A stretch of DNA of 64,000 bases from Microbacterium sp. JZ31 (GTDB lineage Bacteria > Actinomycetota > Actinomycetes > Actinomycetales > Microbacteriaceae): positions 2,294,001-2,358,000 of the forward strand of contig NZ_CP017661.1 in the NCBI RefSeq assembly GCF_016805985.1, read 5' to 3'. The notes beneath the pieces were generated by a model. It made no database searches and was not told the DNA's origin. It saw only the letters and a program-made list of their open reading frames with translations. Below are positions 1 through 7,704 of the stretch, in pieces. The position numbers were made by a program, and so were the translations under genes. Positions within the stretch are counted from its first letter, which is position 1, and every line of letters begins with the position of its first letter.

Positions 1-894
1 CCACAGCTGCACGGGGAGCTGCACGATGATCCCCGCGACGCGGCCGAGGTTGTCGGCCGTCGCCTGCGCGCCCGCCCAGACCGGCTGGTGCACGCGCTCG
101 ACGGCCGCCGTCATGCCCGCGAAGCCCACGCTCTGCGTCGTGACCTCGCCGTCGGGGCCGGCGATCTGACGCTCGGCGAGCACGGGGGTCATGGACAGCT
201 CCACGCGCGCGCCCTCGCGCAGCACCACGACCGGGATCGTCTGATCCGGGTGTGCCTGCACGATCGCCGACGCCTCCGCGAACGTCGCGACCTCCTGCCC
301 GTCGAGCGAGACGAGCTGGTCCCCCGGCAGCAGACCGGCGGCATGCGCGGGCGAGGCCTCGGCATCCGGCGCGCACTCGGTCGCCGCGGACCCGGCCGGC
401 ACGACGCATTCGGCGACCGTGTCGATCGTGGTCGTCGTCTGCTGCATCCCGATCCCCGTATAGAGGATCGTGAAGAGGATGAGCGCGAGCAGCAGGTTCA
501 TGACCGGCCCGCCGAGCATCACGACGATGCGCTTCCACACCGCGAGGCGATAGAAGGCGCGCGAGTCGTCGACGCCGACGAGGGTTTCGTGGTTGGCGTC
601 GCGCGCGTCCTGCACGAGGGTCGCGAGCATGCCGCGCGTGCGCGCCTTGGCGTGGACGGGCGCGTACATCCCCGCCATCGACACGTAGCCGCCGATCGGC
701 AGCAGCTTGACGCCGTACTCGGTCTCGCCGATCCGCTTCGACCAGATCACGGGTCCGAGGCCCACCATGTACCGGCTCGTCTGCACGCCGAAGCGCTTGG
801 CCGGGACGAGGTGCCCGATCTCGTGCAGCGCGATCGACACCGCGAGCCCCACCACGACGATGAGCACACCGATCACGAACGCGAGCACAGCCAC
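1..894 (-). CDS. rip1: Site-2 intramembrane metalloprotease, M50 family (partial, C-terminus beyond left edge)
   Basis: Regulated intramembrane proteolysis enzyme of the cytoplasmic membrane, which in actinobacteria cleaves anti-sigma factors and other membrane substrates. I translated this strand by hand. An N-terminal membrane helix carries the zinc motif HEIGH at residues 24-28 of a GTG start at 894, followed by the family sequence around YGVKLLPIGGYV. A second hydrophobic stretch (MNLLLALILFTIL) follows, then a PDZ-like part with AGLLPGDQLVSLDGQEV. The second catalytic motif lies beyond the edge. No clear ribosome-binding site precedes the GTG, and a second GTG two codons on is possible. 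In many actinobacteria this gene directly follows dxr; here dxr is 3.2 kb away with three plus-strand genes between. The family call is firm; the rip1 name rests on that family and context. Confidence 0.85.
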   Translation of the reverse strand, partial: MAVLAFVIGVLIVVVGLAVSIALHEIGHLVPAKRFGVQTSRYMVGLGPVIWSKRIGETEYGVKLLPIGGYVSMAGMYAPVHAKARTRGMLATLVQDARDANHETLVGVDDSRAFYRLAVWKRIVVMLGGPVMNLLLALILFTILYTGIGMQQTTTTIDTVAECVVPAGSAATECAPDAEASPAHAAGLLPGDQLVSLDGQEVATFAEASAIVQAHPDQTIPVVVLREGARVELSMTPVLAERQIAGPDGEVTTQSVGFAGMTAAVERVHQPVWAGAQATADNLGRVAGIIVQLPVQLW

Positions 895-953
895 GCGACA
901 ACGGTATGCCCGGAACCTTTGAATCGCGTGGCGGCGGCCCCGGATGGCGCGGG

Positions 954-959
954 TAGATT
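954..959 (+). promoter_or_regulatory. -10 box of a probable leaderless transcript
   Basis: TAGATT ends 6 nt before the GTG at 966, the spacing expected if transcription starts at or next to the start codon. No clear -35 is visible. There is no Shine-Dalgarno sequence, which fits a leaderless message. Confidence 0.45.
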
Positions 960-965
960 CGTCGG

Positions 966-1541
966 GTGACGACCCGGCAGCTGCGCACCCTCCGCGGTGC
1001 CTCCGCCGCGACCGTCGCGACGCTCCTCGCCGCCACGTCGCACACGATCGCCGGCGGACCGGCGCCCGCTCCGCTGCTTGTGGCGCTCATGATCGCGCTG
1101 CTGACGCCCGTCGCGAGCGGCGTCGTCGGCCCGCGGGCGAGCCTGGCGCGCCTCGCGGCCGCGGTCGCGCTGAGCCAGGTGGCCTTCCACGCCGCGTTCC
1201 AGCTGCTCGGCTCGCCCACCGGCGACCGGGTGCAGGCGGATCACGCGCACCACACGGCGGGCGTCGCGCTCGACGTGGCCGCACCGCCGGCCGAGAGCGC
1301 GGAGATGTATGCCGCGCACGCCGTCGCGGCGATCCTCACGCTGGCGCTGCTGTGGCGCGGCGAGCGCGTCATCCGGGCCATCGCGCGCGAGACCGTCGCG
1401 GTGCTGCGCCGGGTCGAGGTGCCGCGCGCCGCGGCACCGGTCGCCACCGGCACGCGCTTCCTCGACGTCCCGCGACCCGTCGAGTCGCGGATCCTCTCCT
1501 CCGTCTCCCTGCGCGGCCCGCCCGCACCGCGAAGCGTCTGA
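966..1541 (+). CDS. Hypothetical membrane protein next to ycnI
   Basis: 191 residues, starting at a GTG. I do not recognise a named family. Four or so hydrophobic stretches can be seen: residues about 15-30, 38-55, 60-80 and 115-135. A short loop with the sequence QADHAHHTAG contains three histidines and could bind a metal. The C-terminal 50 residues are polar and Arg/Pro-rich. It is followed 121 nt later by a YcnI-type copper protein on the same strand, so a role in copper handling or in a small metal-responsive unit is plausible but only inferred from position. The reading frame has typical high-GC third positions, unlike the opposite strand frame at 873-1583, which covers the same DNA and looks spurious. 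Confidence 0.65.
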   Translation: MTTRQLRTLRGASAATVATLLAATSHTIAGGPAPAPLLVALMIALLTPVASGVVGPRASLARLAAAVALSQVAFHAAFQLLGSPTGDRVQADHAHHTAGVALDVAAPPAESAEMYAAHAVAAILTLALLWRGERVIRAIARETVAVLRRVEVPRAAAPVATGTRFLDVPRPVESRILSSVSLRGPPAPRSV

Positions 1542-1547
1542 GCCGCA

Positions 1548-1568
1548 CGCACCCGCCTGACGGGTGCG
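1548..1568 (+). terminator. Hairpin after the membrane-protein gene
   Basis: Perfect 8-bp inverted repeat CGCACCCG / CGGGTGCG with loop CCTGA, 7 nt past the stop at 1541. No T-tract follows, so it could be a terminator or only an RNA-stabilising hairpin between the two genes. Confidence 0.45.
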
Positions 1569-1662
1569 CGGTGATCGGCGCACGCCGCAGATCCCTCACC
1601 GCGAGCGCCGGACCGCGCGGATCAGCCGCGCCCGCTCGCACCCTGATCACTTGGAGACAGAC

Positions 1663-2334
1663 ATGCCCTTCACCCACCGCACCCGCATCGCCGCCGGCGT
1701 CACCCTCGCCGCCGGCCTCGTGCTCGCCGCTCCGCTCGCCGCGAGCGCGCACGTCACCGTCACGCCGGACGCCCCCGCCGTGGGCGGCTACGACGTGCTG
1801 ACGTTCGCGTTCGGGCACGGCTGCGACGGCTCGCCCACCACCGCGCTGCGCATCGACATGCCGGACGGACTCGACTCCGTCACGCCGACGATCGCTCCCG
1901 GGTGGGCGATCGACGTCGAGCGCGACGCGTCGAACGGCCTCGTCACGCAGGTCACGTACACGGCCGACGAGCCCGTCGCCGACGACCGCCGCGCGACCAT
2001 CGAGCTCGGCGTGAAGTACGCCGAGGACGCCGCCGACACGCTCGCCTTCCCGGTCGAGCAGGTGTGCGTCGACGGCGCCACGTCGTGGAGCGAGATCGCC
2101 GCCGACGGGGAGGACCCGCACGCGCTCGACCACCCCGCGCCGACCGTGACGCTGGGCGAGGCGACCTCCGCCGAGCACGGCGCATCGGCGTCCCACGACA
2201 CGGAAGCGGCGCCCGCGGAGGCGGCCGCGCCTGCCGCGGATCCGCTTCCCGTGGCCCTGGGAGCCGGCGGCCTGGTCGCGGGCGTCGCGGCCCTCGTGGT
2301 GTCGCTGCTCGCCTGGCGTCGCGCGCGCCGGTGA
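1663..2334 (+). CDS. ycnI: YcnI-family (DUF1775) copper-binding membrane-anchored protein
   Basis: 223 residues. The start is the ATG at 1663 because GGAGA lies 8 nt upstream and a signal peptide begins directly (MPFTHRTRIAAGVTLAAG, cleavage after AASA). The mature protein would begin with AHVTVTPD; in YcnI proteins the N-terminal histidine is the copper ligand. A beta-sandwich domain with two cysteines (GHGCDG, VEQVCVDG) fills residues about 30-155. A low-complexity Ala/Glu/His linker follows, and a C-terminal membrane helix (about 195-215) ends in WRRARR. So the protein is exported and anchored with its copper site outside. CopC or CopD partners, often next door in other genomes, are absent here; the neighbour is the His-bearing membrane protein at 966. 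No copper-responsive operator was recognised. Confidence 0.9.
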   Translation: MPFTHRTRIAAGVTLAAGLVLAAPLAASAHVTVTPDAPAVGGYDVLTFAFGHGCDGSPTTALRIDMPDGLDSVTPTIAPGWAIDVERDASNGLVTQVTYTADEPVADDRRATIELGVKYAEDAADTLAFPVEQVCVDGATSWSEIAADGEDPHALDHPAPTVTLGEATSAEHGASASHDTEAAPAEAAAPAADPLPVALGAGGLVAGVAALVVSLLAWRRARR

Positions 2335-2342
2335 TCGCCTCC

Positions 2343-2373
2343 GGGCGGTGCGCTCCGCGCGAGCGCGCCGCCC
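2343..2373 (+). terminator. Terminator hairpin after ycnI
   Basis: 13-bp stem (GGGCGGTGCGCTC with GAGCGCGCCGCCC, one G-U pair) and a 5-nt loop, 8 nt past the ycnI stop. It has no U-tract, as is common for GC-rich actinobacteria. Confidence 0.6.
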
Positions 2374-2451
2374 GCACCACGCGCACCATCCGGAACGCGG
2401 AGCACCCGGCGACCCGGCGCGATCCGGCCCGCGTGCGAGACTTGTAGGGCC

Positions 2452-4080
2452 ATGACGAAGCCTGCATCGAACATCCCGCCGGTCCTGCGTCCCGAGAACC
2501 CGCCGCGGCGCCGTCTCACCGAGCTCGCCGAGCGCTTCGGGCGCGATACGCGCGGATCCCTCGACGGCGTCGAGATCCGCGGCGTCACGCTCGCGACCAC
2601 GGATCTGCACCCCGGCGAGGTCTTCGTCGCCATCAACGGCCGCAACAAGCACGGCGCCGAGTTCGCACAGGCCGCGGCCGACGCCGGCGCGGTCGCGATC
2701 GTCACCGACGCCGAGGGCGCCGACATCGCGGAGCCCGCCGGTCTGCCGATCGTCATCGTGGACGACCCGCGCGGCGTGCTGGGCGAGCTGTCGAAGTGGG
2801 CCTTCGGCACGGATCACGATCTGCCGATCCTGCTCGGCACCACCGGCACCGACGGCAAGACGAGCATCACGCACATCCTCGACGGCATCCTGTCGCAGAT
2901 GGGCGTCGTGTCGGGCCTGTCCTCGTCGGCCCTGCGCACGATCGCGGGCGAGTCGGTCATGGCGCGGCTCACGACCCCCGAGGCCTACGAGATGCACGCG
3001 CTGCTCGCCGTCATGCGCGAGCGCCACGTCGAGGCGGCCGCGATCGAGGTCAGCGTGCAGGCGATCATGCGTCACCGCGTCGATGCGATCGTGTTCGACG
3101 TCAGCGCGTTCACCAACCTCTCGCACGACCACATGGACGACTTCTCCGACATGGAGGAGTACCTCGAGGCGAAGCTTCCGCTGTTCCGTCCGGATCGCGC
3201 CCGCCGCGCGGTCGTCTCGCTCGACACCCCCGCGGGCGCCGAGGTCGTGCAGCGCGCCGAGGTCCCCGTCGTGACCATCGCGACGCCCGCGATCGCGGTC
3301 GATCAGGAACTCGCCGGGACCGCCGAGTGGACCGTCACGGTGCGGGAGGAGACGCTCGACGGCACCGGGTTCACGCTCACGAACAACGCCGACGGCCGCT
3401 CGTTCACCTCCTTCGTTCCGGTGATCGGACCGCACATGGCGGCCAACGCCGGCCTGGCGATCCTGATGCTGCTCGAGGCCGGCTACTCGTGGGAGCGGAT
3501 CACGGGGGCGATCGCGAAGGACGGCGCCATCCGCGCGCACCTGCCGGGCCGCGCCGAGCGCATCCACGCCGCGGGCGAGAACGGCCCCGCGGTCTACGTC
3601 GACTTCGGCCACACCCCCGTCGGCATCGAGAAGACCCTCGAGGCGATGCGCAAGGTCACGACCGGCAAGCTCGTCGTGATGATGGGCGCGGACGGCAGCC
3701 GCGACACCACGAAGCGGTTCGCGATGGGCAAGGCCGCGGGCGACTACGGCGACGTCGTGATCATCACCGACCACAACCCGCGCTGGGAGGACCCGGCCGT
3801 CGTGCGGCGCATGCTGCTCGAGGGCGCGCTGTCGGTGAAGTCGGAGGCCGAGGCGTACGAGGTCGTCCCGCCGGAGAAGGCGATCGTCGACGCGGTGAAG
3901 CTCGTCGGTCCCGGCGATGCGATCATCTGGTTCGGACCCGGCCACCAGGACCACCGCGAGGTGCAGGGCGTGCGGCTGTTCTACTCGGGCCGTGAACTGG
4001 CGCGCCGCGCGCTCGACGACGCCGGCTGGCCCGTGGGCGAGCGCCGCTGGAACGACCCGTACGCGCGCGCGGAGGGCTGA
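2452..4080 (+). CDS. Mur ligase family protein (MurE-like UDP-MurNAc peptide synthase)
   Basis: 542 residues. ATP-dependent amide ligase of the Mur family. The order is the MurE one: an N-terminal substrate domain (about 20-120), a central ATPase with P-loop GTTGTDGKTS at 129-138 and the family histidine region NLSHDHMDDF, and a C-terminal domain with DHNPRWED at about 440-447. DNPR is the diaminoacid-recognition motif of meso-DAP MurE enzymes; here a His is inserted next to it (DHNPR). It stands alone, far from any visible division/cell-wall cluster, between ycnI and dxr. It is therefore more likely a second Mur ligase than the main murE, though that cannot be decided from this window. Substrate amino acid unknown. 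ATG at 2452 fits the family length; no strong ribosome site was seen. Confidence 0.82.
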   Translation: MTKPASNIPPVLRPENPPRRRLTELAERFGRDTRGSLDGVEIRGVTLATTDLHPGEVFVAINGRNKHGAEFAQAAADAGAVAIVTDAEGADIAEPAGLPIVIVDDPRGVLGELSKWAFGTDHDLPILLGTTGTDGKTSITHILDGILSQMGVVSGLSSSALRTIAGESVMARLTTPEAYEMHALLAVMRERHVEAAAIEVSVQAIMRHRVDAIVFDVSAFTNLSHDHMDDFSDMEEYLEAKLPLFRPDRARRAVVSLDTPAGAEVVQRAEVPVVTIATPAIAVDQELAGTAEWTVTVREETLDGTGFTLTNNADGRSFTSFVPVIGPHMAANAGLAILMLLEAGYSWERITGAIAKDGAIRAHLPGRAERIHAAGENGPAVYVDFGHTPVGIEKTLEAMRKVTTGKLVVMMGADGSRDTTKRFAMGKAAGDYGDVVIITDHNPRWEDPAVVRRMLLEGALSVKSEAEAYEVVPPEKAIVDAVKLVGPGDAIIWFGPGHQDHREVQGVRLFYSGRELARRALDDAGWPVGERRWNDPYARAEG

Positions 4081-4105
4081 CCGGCTCGCCGCGCCCGTGC
4101 CCGGT

Positions 4106-4131
4106 GCTCAGCGGCCGCGCTCAGCGGCCGC
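4106..4131. repeat. Tandem 13-bp repeat
   Basis: GCTCAGCGGCCGC occurs twice head to tail in the 66-nt gap between the convergent Mur ligase and dxr genes. Each copy holds the 8-bp palindrome GCGGCCGC. No other terminator is obvious in this gap. Confidence 0.6.
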
Positions 4132-4146
4132 GTGAGGCGATCGGGG

Positions 4147-5229
4147 CTAGAGCGAGGCGATGATCCGGTCGGCCTCGGCCCGGGCCCACGCCTCGGCGTC
4201 CGCGAGCGACTCGCGCGTGAGCTCCGCCGGCGGCTCGTGCGCGTCGACGACGCGGCTCACGGTGTCGACGATGCCGAGGAACGGCAGACGTCCCTCGTGG
4301 AAGGCGTCGACCGCCTGCTCGTTGGCGGCGTTGTAGACACCGGGGAAGGTCGAGCCCGCCTCGCCGACCTGCTTGGCCAGCCTCACCGCGGGGAACGCGT
4401 CGTCGTCGAGCGGCTCGAAGTCCCAGCTCTGCGCGCGCGTCCAGTCGATCGGGACGTCGACGTCGGCCAGCCGCTCGGGCCAGGACAGACCCAGCGCGAT
4501 CGGCACGAGCATGCGAGGCGGCCCCGCCTGCGCGATGGTGGAGCCGTCGTGGAACTCGACCATGGAGTGGATCCACTGCTGCGGGTGCACGACGACCTCG
4601 ATGCTGTCGTAGGGCACGTCGAACAGCAAGTGCGCCTCGATGACCTCGAGGCCCTTGTTCACGAGCGTCGCCGAGTTCGTCGTGATGACGCGGCCCATCG
4701 CGAAGTTCGGATGCTTCAGCGCCTCGGCCGGCGTGACGCCCTCCAGCTCATCGCGGCGGCGTCCGCGGAACGGGCCGCCCGACGCGGTCACGATGAGCCG
4801 CCGCACCTCGCGGTGCTCCCCCGCGCGCAGCGCCTGCGCGATCGCGGAGTGCTCGGAGTCGACGGGCACGATCTGCCCGGGCGCCGCGAGGCGCTTCACG
4901 AGGTCGCCGCCCACGATGAGCGACTCCTTGTTGGCGAGTGCGAGCGTCCGTCCGGCCTCGAGCGCCGCGAGCGTCGGGCCGAGACCGACCGATCCGGTGA
5001 TGCCGTTGACGACGACGTCGGCCGCCACGTCGCGCACGAGCTGCTCGGCCTCGACGGCCCCGAGCGCGGTGTGCGCGACGCCGAACTCGTCGGCCTGCGC
5101 CGCCATCGCCGCGGCGTTCGAGCCCGCCGAGAGGCCGACGACCTCGAAGCGGTCCGGGTTCGCCCGGATCACCTCGAGCGCCTGCGTGCCGATCGACCCG
5201 GTGGAGCCGAGGATGACGACGCGACGCAT
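4147..5229 (-). CDS. dxr: 1-deoxy-D-xylulose 5-phosphate reductoisomerase
   Basis: 360 residues. Second step of the methylerythritol phosphate route to isoprenoids: converts deoxyxylulose 5-phosphate with NADPH and a divalent metal to 2-C-methyl-D-erythritol 4-phosphate, in the cytosol. The N-terminal NADPH site GSTGSIGTQ is at residues 8-16. LANKESLIVGG and PVDSEHSAI (metal and substrate ligands) follow, then TASGGPF and HPNFAMG, all typical of Dxr. The ATG at 5229 starts the protein (MRRVVILG) as in homologues; longer in-frame extensions upstream run through the FKBP gene and are spurious. The stop of the upstream lipoprotein gene is 11 nt away, so the two are likely co-transcribed. Confidence 0.96.
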   Translation of the reverse strand: MRRVVILGSTGSIGTQALEVIRANPDRFEVVGLSAGSNAAAMAAQADEFGVAHTALGAVEAEQLVRDVAADVVVNGITGSVGLGPTLAALEAGRTLALANKESLIVGGDLVKRLAAPGQIVPVDSEHSAIAQALRAGEHREVRRLIVTASGGPFRGRRRDELEGVTPAEALKHPNFAMGRVITTNSATLVNKGLEVIEAHLLFDVPYDSIEVVVHPQQWIHSMVEFHDGSTIAQAGPPRMLVPIALGLSWPERLADVDVPIDWTRAQSWDFEPLDDDAFPAVRLAKQVGEAGSTFPGVYNAANEQAVDAFHEGRLPFLGIVDTVSRVVDAHEPPAELTRESLADAEAWARAEADRIIASL

Positions 5230-5240
5230 TGCCGCGGCGC

Positions 5241-6188
5241 TTACTGCTGCGCCACGGACTGCGACGCGAGGATGTCGACCACGAAGGTCAGCGTCTCCTC
5301 CGCGAGCTCGTGCTCGGCCGACGCGCCGTAGCCGTCCGCGGGCGGCATCGTGACGAGCACCTGCGAGCCCACCTTCTGCCCCTCGAGGGCCTTCTGGAAG
5401 CCGGCGACGACGCCCGTGGTGGACATGGCGGCCGCGGCGCCCCGCTCCCAGCTCGAGTCGAACACCGAGCCGTCCGACCACTTCACGCCGGTGTACTGCA
5501 CGAGCACGCTGTCGCCCGACGCCACCTCGGCGCCGTCGCCGGCCTTGAGCGTGGTGACCTCGGTCTCCGCCGGCGGCTCGGTGTCGGGGAGCGTGATGGT
5601 GGGCTCTCCGTCGTCGGCGAGCTCGACCGTGGGCTGGCCCTCGACGGGCTCCTGCGGCTCGCCCCACGCGGCCGTGGGCGTGTCGTTGCCGAGCAGGTCG
5701 ATCACGTACACCGTGGCGGGCTGCTGCTCGCCCTGGCCGGGCACGGTCGCGACGATGCGCGAGCCCACCGGAGCGCAGCCGAACAGCTGCGCGGTGCCGC
5801 TATCCATGGCGAGCGCCTCGGGCAGGACGGGCGTGTCGTAGCCGACGCTCTGCAGCTCCTCGCCCGTGCTCGCATCGAAGACCGTCAGGCCGTACTCGAT
5901 GATCTGGCCGAGCGCGATCGGCTCCCCGTCGCCCTCGTCGACGACCGTGCGCTCGGGCGTGGTGATCTCGAGCGCGCCGTCCAGTGCGATGGTCGGCTTC
6001 TCGCCGGGCTCGCCCTCGACCGTGACGGCCTCGGAGGACGCGCCGCTCGCCAGCGCCGCCGCGCACACGTCGGTGGCTTCGGCGGAGGCGGTGGGCGTCT
6101 CCGCCGGCGCCGGCTCGCCCGAGCAGCCGGCGAGCGCGACGGCGCTGAGCGCGAGAGCGGACAGGAAAGCTGCGGAGCGAAGACGCAC
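5241..6188 (-). CDS. FKBP-type peptidyl-prolyl isomerase lipoprotein (tandem domains)
   Basis: 315 residues from a GTG at 6188, preceded by GAGG at the right spacing. An N-terminal lipoprotein signal ends in the lipobox LAGC, lipidation at Cys22, so the protein sits on the outer face of the membrane. Two FKBP-like halves follow. The C-terminal one (about 205-310) has the recognisable core VQYTGVKWSDGSVFDSSW and MPPADGYG. The N-terminal one (about 65-185) keeps the outline (IIEYGLTVFDASTGEEL) but lacks most active-site aromatics and may be only structural. Role: folding of exported proteins, by family. The next gene, dxr, starts 11 nt downstream. Confidence 0.9.
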   Translation of the reverse strand: MRLRSAAFLSALALSAVALAGCSGEPAPAETPTASAEATDVCAAALASGASSEAVTVEGEPGEKPTIALDGALEITTPERTVVDEGDGEPIALGQIIEYGLTVFDASTGEELQSVGYDTPVLPEALAMDSGTAQLFGCAPVGSRIVATVPGQGEQQPATVYVIDLLGNDTPTAAWGEPQEPVEGQPTVELADDGEPTITLPDTEPPAETEVTTLKAGDGAEVASGDSVLVQYTGVKWSDGSVFDSSWERGAAAAMSTTGVVAGFQKALEGQKVGSQVLVTMPPADGYGASAEHELAEETLTFVVDILASQSVAQQ

Positions 6189-6307
6189 GAAGATACCTCG
6201 ATCGTTGTGGGGGTCGTCCCATCCTGCCCCATGCCGGGTACGAACGTCCTGAGCATCACCCGGGCAGATGCTCCCACGAGGCATGCTCCCGACGGAATGG
6301 ACCCCGC

Positions 6308-6315
6308 GATAATCT
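6308..6315 (+). promoter_or_regulatory. -10 box of a probable leaderless plsC transcript
   Basis: GATAAT/TAATCT overlap at 6308-6315, with the last T 6 nt before the ATG at 6322. No Shine-Dalgarno sequence precedes the gene. Confidence 0.45.
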
Positions 6316-6321
6316 CGGACG

Positions 6322-7107
6322 ATGACCTCTGCGGACTCCGTGCCCCCGGAACCCGACGAGACGGCGCCCGAGGAGGACCCGAGCCGACCGAGCTGGTTCT
6401 ACACCGTCGGCCGCCTCGCGCTCGCCCCACTCGCTCGCGCGATCTACCGCCCGCATGTCGAGGGCAAGGCGCACATCCCCCGCGACGGGAGCGTGATCTT
6501 CGCCAGCAACCACCTGTCGTTCATCGACTCGATCGCGATCCCGGTCGCCGTCGCCCCGCGCCCCGTGCACTTCCTCGCGAAGTCGTCGTACTTCGAGGGC
6601 ACCGGCTTCAAGGGATGGCTGTCGAAGTCGCTGTTCACGGCGGTCGGCGCCATCCCCGTCCGCCGCGGCGCAGGGCAGGCCGCGCTCGACGCCCTCGACC
6701 AGCAGCGCCAGATCCTGGAGACGGGCGCCGCCGTCGCGCTGTACCCCGAGGGCACGCGCTCGCTCGACGGCCGCCTCTACAAGGGCCGCACGGGCGTGGC
6801 GTTCCTCGCCCTGCAGACCGGGGCGCCCGTCGTGCCGGTCGGTCTCACCGGCACCGATCGCGTCATGCCCGTCGGGGCGAAGTTCCCGTCGACGAAGGAG
6901 CGCGTGACGATCCGCTTCGGCGCACCTCTCGACCTCTCGCACCACGGCCCCGCCAGCTCGGGGAAGGCGCGCCGCACCGCGACGGACGAGATCATGGCCG
7001 CGATCCATGCCCTCTCGGGCCAGGAGCTCGCCAACGCCTACAACGAGTCCCCCGCGCAGTCGCCGATGGAGAAGATCCGCCGCGCGCTGCCGCACGAGCG
7101 CCGGTAG
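6322..7107 (+). CDS. plsC: 1-acyl-sn-glycerol-3-phosphate acyltransferase
   Basis: 261 residues. Transfers an acyl chain to lysophosphatidic acid (or a related lysolipid) at the membrane during phospholipid synthesis. The HX4D catalytic motif is NHLSFIDS (about residues 63-70), followed by the second block VGAIPVRRG and the glycerophosphate-binding block YPEGTRS (about 143-149). An acidic, proline-rich N-terminus of about 30 residues precedes the domain. Substrate specificity among PlsC-like enzymes cannot be read from sequence. It is a single gene, divergent from the FKBP lipoprotein and convergent with the OsmC gene. Confidence 0.92.
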   Translation: MTSADSVPPEPDETAPEEDPSRPSWFYTVGRLALAPLARAIYRPHVEGKAHIPRDGSVIFASNHLSFIDSIAIPVAVAPRPVHFLAKSSYFEGTGFKGWLSKSLFTAVGAIPVRRGAGQAALDALDQQRQILETGAAVALYPEGTRSLDGRLYKGRTGVAFLALQTGAPVVPVGLTGTDRVMPVGAKFPSTKERVTIRFGAPLDLSHHGPASSGKARRTATDEIMAAIHALSGQELANAYNESPAQSPMEKIRRALPHERR

Positions 7108-7179
7108 CCGGCCCACGCGGCTCGCCGGGTCGAGCGCCGAGCACGCCTCGGCTTCATCGCCTGACTCGAGCGCCGCGGG

Positions 7180-7650
7180 TCAGCCGACCGTGACGGTCGC
7201 CTCGTGCAGCACGGGAAAGTTGACCGAGCGGGCGATGAAGCACCACTCGTGCGCCGTCTTGTGCGCGGCCTCGGCGGCTTCGATCATCGACGCGTCCGCG
7301 ACCGTCACGCGCGGGTGCAGCACGACCTGCTCGAACCGCGCGCTGCTGCTGCCGTCCTCCCGCAGCAGACCCGTCGCGTCGTCGACGTACGACGTCACGA
7401 CGACGCCAGCCTGCACGCACGCGTGCAGGTACGACAGCAGGTGGCACTCCGACAGCGCCGCCACGAGCAGGTCCTCCGGGTTCCAGCGCTCGGGGTCGCC
7501 GCGGAACGGCTTGTCCGACGACGCGAGCAGCGCCGGCTTGCCGGCCACCTCGAGCGTCACGTCGCGCGAGTAGTCGCGGTAGCCGCTCGTGCCGGAGCCC
7601 TGGTTGCCGGTCCAGGTCGCGGTCAGGGCGTAGCGGTGCTCTCGGTTCAT
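7180..7650 (-). CDS. OsmC family protein
   Basis: 156 residues. The OsmC/Ohr fold is a dimeric thiol peroxidase family acting on organic hydroperoxides in the cytosol. The block NPEDLLVAALSECHLLSYLH (about 58-77) carries the first family cysteine. A second candidate cysteine lies in AHEWCFIARSVNFPV near the C-terminus, at the position of the second redox cysteine. The start ATG at 7650 gives MNREHRYALTATWTGN, as in homologues. It is convergent with plsC and divergent from the asparaginase gene. No OhrR-type regulator is nearby. Confidence 0.88.
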   Translation of the reverse strand: MNREHRYALTATWTGNQGSGTSGYRDYSRDVTLEVAGKPALLASSDKPFRGDPERWNPEDLLVAALSECHLLSYLHACVQAGVVVTSYVDDATGLLREDGSSSARFEQVVLHPRVTVADASMIEAAEAAHKTAHEWCFIARSVNFPVLHEATVTVG

Positions 7651-7692
7651 GGCGCCAGTCTGCCACCGCGCGAGGAGCGCGATCCGCGTCGT

Positions 7693-7698
7693 TAGGCT
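7693..7698 (+). promoter_or_regulatory. -10 box TAGGCT upstream of asparaginase
   Basis: TAGGCT ends 6 nt before the GTG at 7705. The intervening GAGGAG resembles a Shine-Dalgarno but abuts the GTG too closely to work, so a leaderless start is the simpler reading. Confidence 0.45.
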
Positions 7699-7704
7699 GA
7701 GGAG

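Noticed and set aside
1369..3954. 861-codon minus-strand frame opposite ycnI and the Mur ligase
   Set aside because: Shadow of genes with signal peptide and P-loop; no recognisable motif in this frame.
4106..4131. Tandem GCTCAGCGGCCGC as a possible attachment site
   Set aside because: No integrase, tRNA or second copy lies nearby; it is a simple 13-bp duplication in a convergent gap.
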